From NCBI GenBank assembly GCA_017795105.1, contig CP051247.1, forward strand, positions 4,372,001 to 4,436,000: a stretch of 64,000 nucleotides of DNA, written 5' to 3'. Below the pieces are notes generated by a model that was not told the origin of the DNA, did no database searches, and worked only from the letters and a program-made list of their open reading frames with translations. How positions within the stretch are numbered: position 1 is the stretch's first letter; each line of letters begins with the position of its first letter. Positions 61,049 to 64,000 of this stretch are shown here, piece after piece. The translations under genes were made by a program, and so were the position numbers. The DNA comes from Planctomycetaceae bacterium (GTDB lineage: Bacteria > Planctomycetota > Planctomycetia > Planctomycetales > Planctomycetaceae).

Positions 61049-62164
61049 ATGACCCTGAATGAGACGGACGATAGCTGCGGCGAAGTTCGTGGTGAAGCAG
61101 CCATCATGATCCGACTCGATGATTTTCAGGGGACGCCAGAAGAGCTGGCCGAATTCATCACGCCTGTCTGGAAAGAATCTTATCAGGGGCGGATGGTGTA
61201 CCCCGACTGGACCGGCGACTTCTTTCGCTGGCAGATGCGATGGGATGCTCCCGACTCCCGCCGACATATGATCGCCGCTTACGACGATGACCGGCTCATC
61301 GCCACGCTGCTCGGAACGAGCTTTTCATTTCGCGTTCGCAGCGAACAGATCCGCGGCTCTCTCTGGAGCTGGATGTCGATCGATCCTGAATACCGCGGTC
61401 GAGGTCTGGCAACGTTGCTCGATCGAGACCGTGTCCGGCGCCTTCAGGATGAAAAGACGGACCTGATTGTCAGCTACCGCTATTTCGGCTCGCGACATTC
61501 GCTGGCCGAGCAACCGAAGCGGAGCAACGGACGCCCGAAGAAGTTCAATCGTACGATCGGGCTGTGGATTCGGGTACTCGATCCGTGGACGATGGGACGC
61601 TGGGCGCTGAAAGCTTCGGAAGGCTGGATGGCTCGCATGTCTTTTCCCCTCACGCCGGTGCCGAATCCGGGGAAGCTCGATGGCTGCGTTCGTCCCGCGA
61701 CCGAACAGGATCTGCCCCGTTGCGTCGAACTGATCCGGGAAGAGACCTCCGGAATGGTGCTCTCGCTCGACTGGGGTCTGGATTCGCTCCGTCATCAGCT
61801 ACTCGGAAGCCCGCTGGTGACGACGCTGGTTTTTGAACGCGCCGGAGTGATCGAAGGGTTCGTGAACTTTCATGTTCTGGACTGGGTCGGGCGATTCGCC
61901 GGCAAAGTCGGCATCTTCGATTTGATCGTGACCGGTCGGCTGGAGTCCCGAGCCGCGTTGACATTAATGAACGCTGCACTCCGCACAATGGTCGCGAAAG
62001 GCGCAATCCTCACAGTTAAGGTCCGTGCCGGAGATGTCCCTGCTTCTCTAATGTGGCGCAGTCATTTCGTTCCCAAGCCAGCCGATTCCCACCTTATACT
62101 TCAATGGGTGAGTAAGAACCGGGAGATCCCCAGTCGTTCTCCGACGCACCTGCTCTGGCGTTGA
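61049..62164 (+). CDS. GNAT-type acetyltransferase, two-domain
   Basis: A protein with a GNAT N-acetyltransferase domain, 371 residues. The start ATG 61049 is preceded by a hairpin; ATG 61106 is an alternative. WSWMSIDPEYRGRGLATLLDRD (about 110-131) is the acetyl-CoA-binding motif A (RGRGLA). The second half (about 215-340) has RPATEQDLPRCVELI and a second GNAT-like fold with FDLIVTGRLESRAALTLMNAAL, but lacks the RxxGxG/A signature. The target is unknown. It is followed at 52 bases by the GH3-family gene, which also uses acyl groups. Confidence 0.8.
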   Translation: MTLNETDDSCGEVRGEAAIMIRLDDFQGTPEELAEFITPVWKESYQGRMVYPDWTGDFFRWQMRWDAPDSRRHMIAAYDDDRLIATLLGTSFSFRVRSEQIRGSLWSWMSIDPEYRGRGLATLLDRDRVRRLQDEKTDLIVSYRYFGSRHSLAEQPKRSNGRPKKFNRTIGLWIRVLDPWTMGRWALKASEGWMARMSFPLTPVPNPGKLDGCVRPATEQDLPRCVELIREETSGMVLSLDWGLDSLRHQLLGSPLVTTLVFERAGVIEGFVNFHVLDWVGRFAGKVGIFDLIVTGRLESRAALTLMNAALRTMVAKGAILTVKVRAGDVPASLMWRSHFVPKPADSHLILQWVSKNREIPSRSPTHLLWR

Positions 62165-62215
62165 AATCGCGATCACGCTGGAGGTTCATCGCGACGCTAA
62201 CTTCAGCTTGGTCTC

Positions 62216-63928
62216 ATGTTTTCACAACTGATCAGTGCTCAAATTCCCGTGGCTCTCCGTCCGGGACTCCAGCTGGCCAATTCGTGGCAATACAGCCAGT
62301 TTCGCAAGAAGCTGTTCAACGCACCGCAGCAACAGCAGGACTGGTTGTTGCGTCGGGTTCGCAGTTGCAGGGACACCGAGTTCGGACGCAAGCACGGATT
62401 TGCCGAGATCCGGACCCTGGCTGATTTTCGCCGTCAGGTGCCGGTTTCCGAGTACGACTATTTCGCTCCGTACATCGATGCCGTGGCGGCTGGGCGAACC
62501 GAAGCACTGATCCCATCTCACGAAAAACTGCAGCGATTCACCATCACCACGGGCAGCAGTGGCACGCCCAAGCTTAATCCCGTGACCAATGTCTGGCTCA
62601 AGGAATTGAAGCAGGCGTGGGGAATCTGGGGCATGAAGTATTTCGCCGATCACCCTTCGCACATCGGCGACAAAGTGCTGCAGATGGCCGGCATCTGGGA
62701 GATGGGAAAGACCTCGGGCGGATACTCGATCAGCATGGTCAGCGCACTGCTGGCTCGCGTACAGAGTCCACTGCTGCGACCATTCTACGCGGTGCCGAGT
62801 GATCTGAACGACATCAAAGATCCCGAAGCCCGTTATTACACCGCGCTGCGACTCACAATTACCGAACGCATCGGCTGGATTCTGCTGATGAACCCGGGCA
62901 CGCTGATTCGCCTGGCCGAGATCGGCGACCAGTACAAAGAAGATTTGATCCGCGACCTCCGCGACGGAAGTCTTTCCGAGCGGTTCGATATTCCGCGCCC
63001 GTTGCGGGCCCTGCTGACACGCCGCACCGAGAGGCCTAACGTTATCGGAGCCCAGCAGCTCGAAGCGATCATCAATCGCACCGGGCGGCTACTGCCCCGC
63101 GATTACTGGAACGAACCGGTCATCAGCTGCTGGCTGGGGGGAACGGCCGGGTATCAGTCTCGCTATCTTCACGAGTACTTTGGCGGTTCACCGCTGCGGG
63201 ACATGGGACTGGTTTCGAGCGAAGGTCGACATACCATTCCAATCGAAGACACCGAGCCGCGTGGCGTGCCGTCGCTAATCTCCGGTTTCTATGAATACAT
63301 GCCGGTCGCAGAATTCGGCAAGGCAAACCCGGAAGTCGTTGAAGGTCACGAGTTGACCGAAGGCGAGGACTACTATCTGCTGATGACGACCTCGGCCGGT
63401 TACTTCCGCTTCAGCATCGGCGATATCGTCCGTTGTCGTGGCTTCGTCGGGAAAGCTCCGCTGCTGGAGTTTATTCAGAAAGGAACGCGAGTCGGCGATC
63501 TGGAAGGAGAGAAGCTGACGGAGCATCAAGTGATTGAAGCGGCTCATGATACGGCTGCCGATCTGGGGATCGAACTCGGACTGATCACCGCGGTTGCACG
63601 GCGGCTCGAGCACCAACATCCGCGCTACGACTTCCTGGTTGAAGTCGATTCGCTGCCCAATGCCGATCTCGCTCAGCGATTCCTGCAGCTGCTCGATGAG
63701 AAGCTGGAAGCCAAGAACTTCCTCTGGCGGGCCCGCCGCAGAGAGGGTGTGCTCGCCAATCCGAACCTCATTCGATTACCATCCGGTCGCTGGGAACAGT
63801 ACATTGCCGAAGAGGTGGATCGACGGGGAACCGGCGACTATCAGTACAAGCATCCCGGCCTGGTGCTCGATGCCAGCTGGGTCGATCAGTTCACGCCGGT
63901 CGATATCATCCCGCTGAAATCGAATTGA
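62216..63928 (+). CDS. GH3-family adenylating enzyme
   Basis: An ANL-superfamily protein of the GH3 (auxin-responsive promoter) family, which in plants conjugates acyl acids to amino acids through acyl-AMP. 570 residues. TITTGSSGTPKLNPVT (about 110-125) is the P-loop-like ATP motif; later GLVSSEGRHTIPIED, YEYMPVAEF, YLLMTTSAGYFRFSIGDIVRCRGF and the C-terminal EKLTEHQVIEAAHD fit the family. Bacterial GH3 proteins have no established substrate. It follows the GNAT gene closely and precedes a GTG-initiated gene by 32 bases, suggesting an operon. Confidence 0.87.
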   Translation: MFSQLISAQIPVALRPGLQLANSWQYSQFRKKLFNAPQQQQDWLLRRVRSCRDTEFGRKHGFAEIRTLADFRRQVPVSEYDYFAPYIDAVAAGRTEALIPSHEKLQRFTITTGSSGTPKLNPVTNVWLKELKQAWGIWGMKYFADHPSHIGDKVLQMAGIWEMGKTSGGYSISMVSALLARVQSPLLRPFYAVPSDLNDIKDPEARYYTALRLTITERIGWILLMNPGTLIRLAEIGDQYKEDLIRDLRDGSLSERFDIPRPLRALLTRRTERPNVIGAQQLEAIINRTGRLLPRDYWNEPVISCWLGGTAGYQSRYLHEYFGGSPLRDMGLVSSEGRHTIPIEDTEPRGVPSLISGFYEYMPVAEFGKANPEVVEGHELTEGEDYYLLMTTSAGYFRFSIGDIVRCRGFVGKAPLLEFIQKGTRVGDLEGEKLTEHQVIEAAHDTAADLGIELGLITAVARRLEHQHPRYDFLVEVDSLPNADLAQRFLQLLDEKLEAKNFLWRARRREGVLANPNLIRLPSGRWEQYIAEEVDRRGTGDYQYKHPGLVLDASWVDQFTPVDIIPLKSN

Positions 63929-63960
63929 GTTGAAAACAACGACGACGAAGAGGAGCAGTC

Positions 63961-64000
63961 GTGACGGAGCAGCCCGTAATCGTGCTGGCGAGCCGCAATG
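63961..64000 (+). CDS. Start of a further gene, truncated by the window
   Basis: GTG 63961 with GAGGAG eight bases upstream opens a frame beginning MTEQPVIVLASRN and running off the window. Thirteen residues are too few to assign a function. It is 32 bases after the GH3-family gene and probably co-transcribed. Confidence 0.6.
   Translation, partial: MTEQPVIVLASRN

Overview
The window looks like a chromosomal segment of a planctomycete, most likely family Planctomycetaceae. The lines of evidence are a DUF1559 protein with a type IV pilin-like leader, DUF1080 and DUF1570 secreted proteins, two Gfo/Idh/MocA oxidoreductases (one with a Tat signal), PQQ-type beta-propellers, a SpoIIE phosphatase, a GH3-family adenylating enzyme, many Tyr/Cys-rich secreted proteins of unknown role, and frequent TTG/GTG starts. 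No rRNA, CRISPR array, transposase or prophage was seen. One tRNA (Gln, UUG) is present.

Layout. 1-6.4 kb: end of a GH57 glycosidase, then an ABC ATPase with a giant FtsX-type permease. 6.5-10 kb: a DUF1559 pseudopilin-like protein facing a three-gene minus-strand cluster of secreted proteins. 10.5-15.7 kb: AAA ATPase, ferrochelatase with a Cys set like that of Fe-S ferrochelatases, acyl-CoA desaturase, membrane zinc peptidase. 16-23.2 kb: Tyr-rich secreted peptide, old-yellow-enzyme oxidoreductase, a LolC/LolD-type ABC pair, ilvE, a possible minus-strand small RNA, panB. 23.3-25.8 kb: two membrane-anchored helical proteins and a small membrane protein. 25.9-30.5 kb: subunits A and B of a type IIA topoisomerase. 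30.8-33.4 kb: dcd overlapping a PSP1-like gene, then a conserved hypothetical. 34.1-39 kb: Gfo/Idh oxidoreductase with an apparent ATC start, an ECF-like sigma factor, apgM, and a Tat-type Gfo/Idh oxidoreductase. 39.1-42.1 kb: a lower-GC accessory island of four genes resembling immunity-type families. 42.1-45.8 kb: rhodanese, SpoIIE phosphatase, purU, HIT protein. 46-49.3 kb: two PQQ-propeller proteins and a STAS protein. 49.6-54.6 kb: a small membrane peptide, a lone NMT1/THI5-like lipoprotein, a Kv-type channel with a zinc ribbon, a site-2 protease, ApbE and a small conserved protein. 54.8-64 kb: a GT39-like membrane protein, tRNA-Gln, a secreted protein, DUF1570, DUF1080, GNAT, GH3 and the start of one more gene.

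Most genes are ordinary housekeeping and are not linked into one pathway. The more unusual signals are: (1) a dispersed modular intergenic repeat in which a long palindrome is followed by a small hairpin whose stem bases co-vary between copies and by a purine-rich AGAGG-type tail; (2) the immunity-like island; (3) a minus-strand terminator plus promoter-like sequence between ilvE and panB; (4) the ATC-initiated oxidoreductase; (5) the two membrane-anchored helical proteins. I did not find a complete multi-gene system that I could defend as new. Functions come from recognising families by eye; no database search was run.
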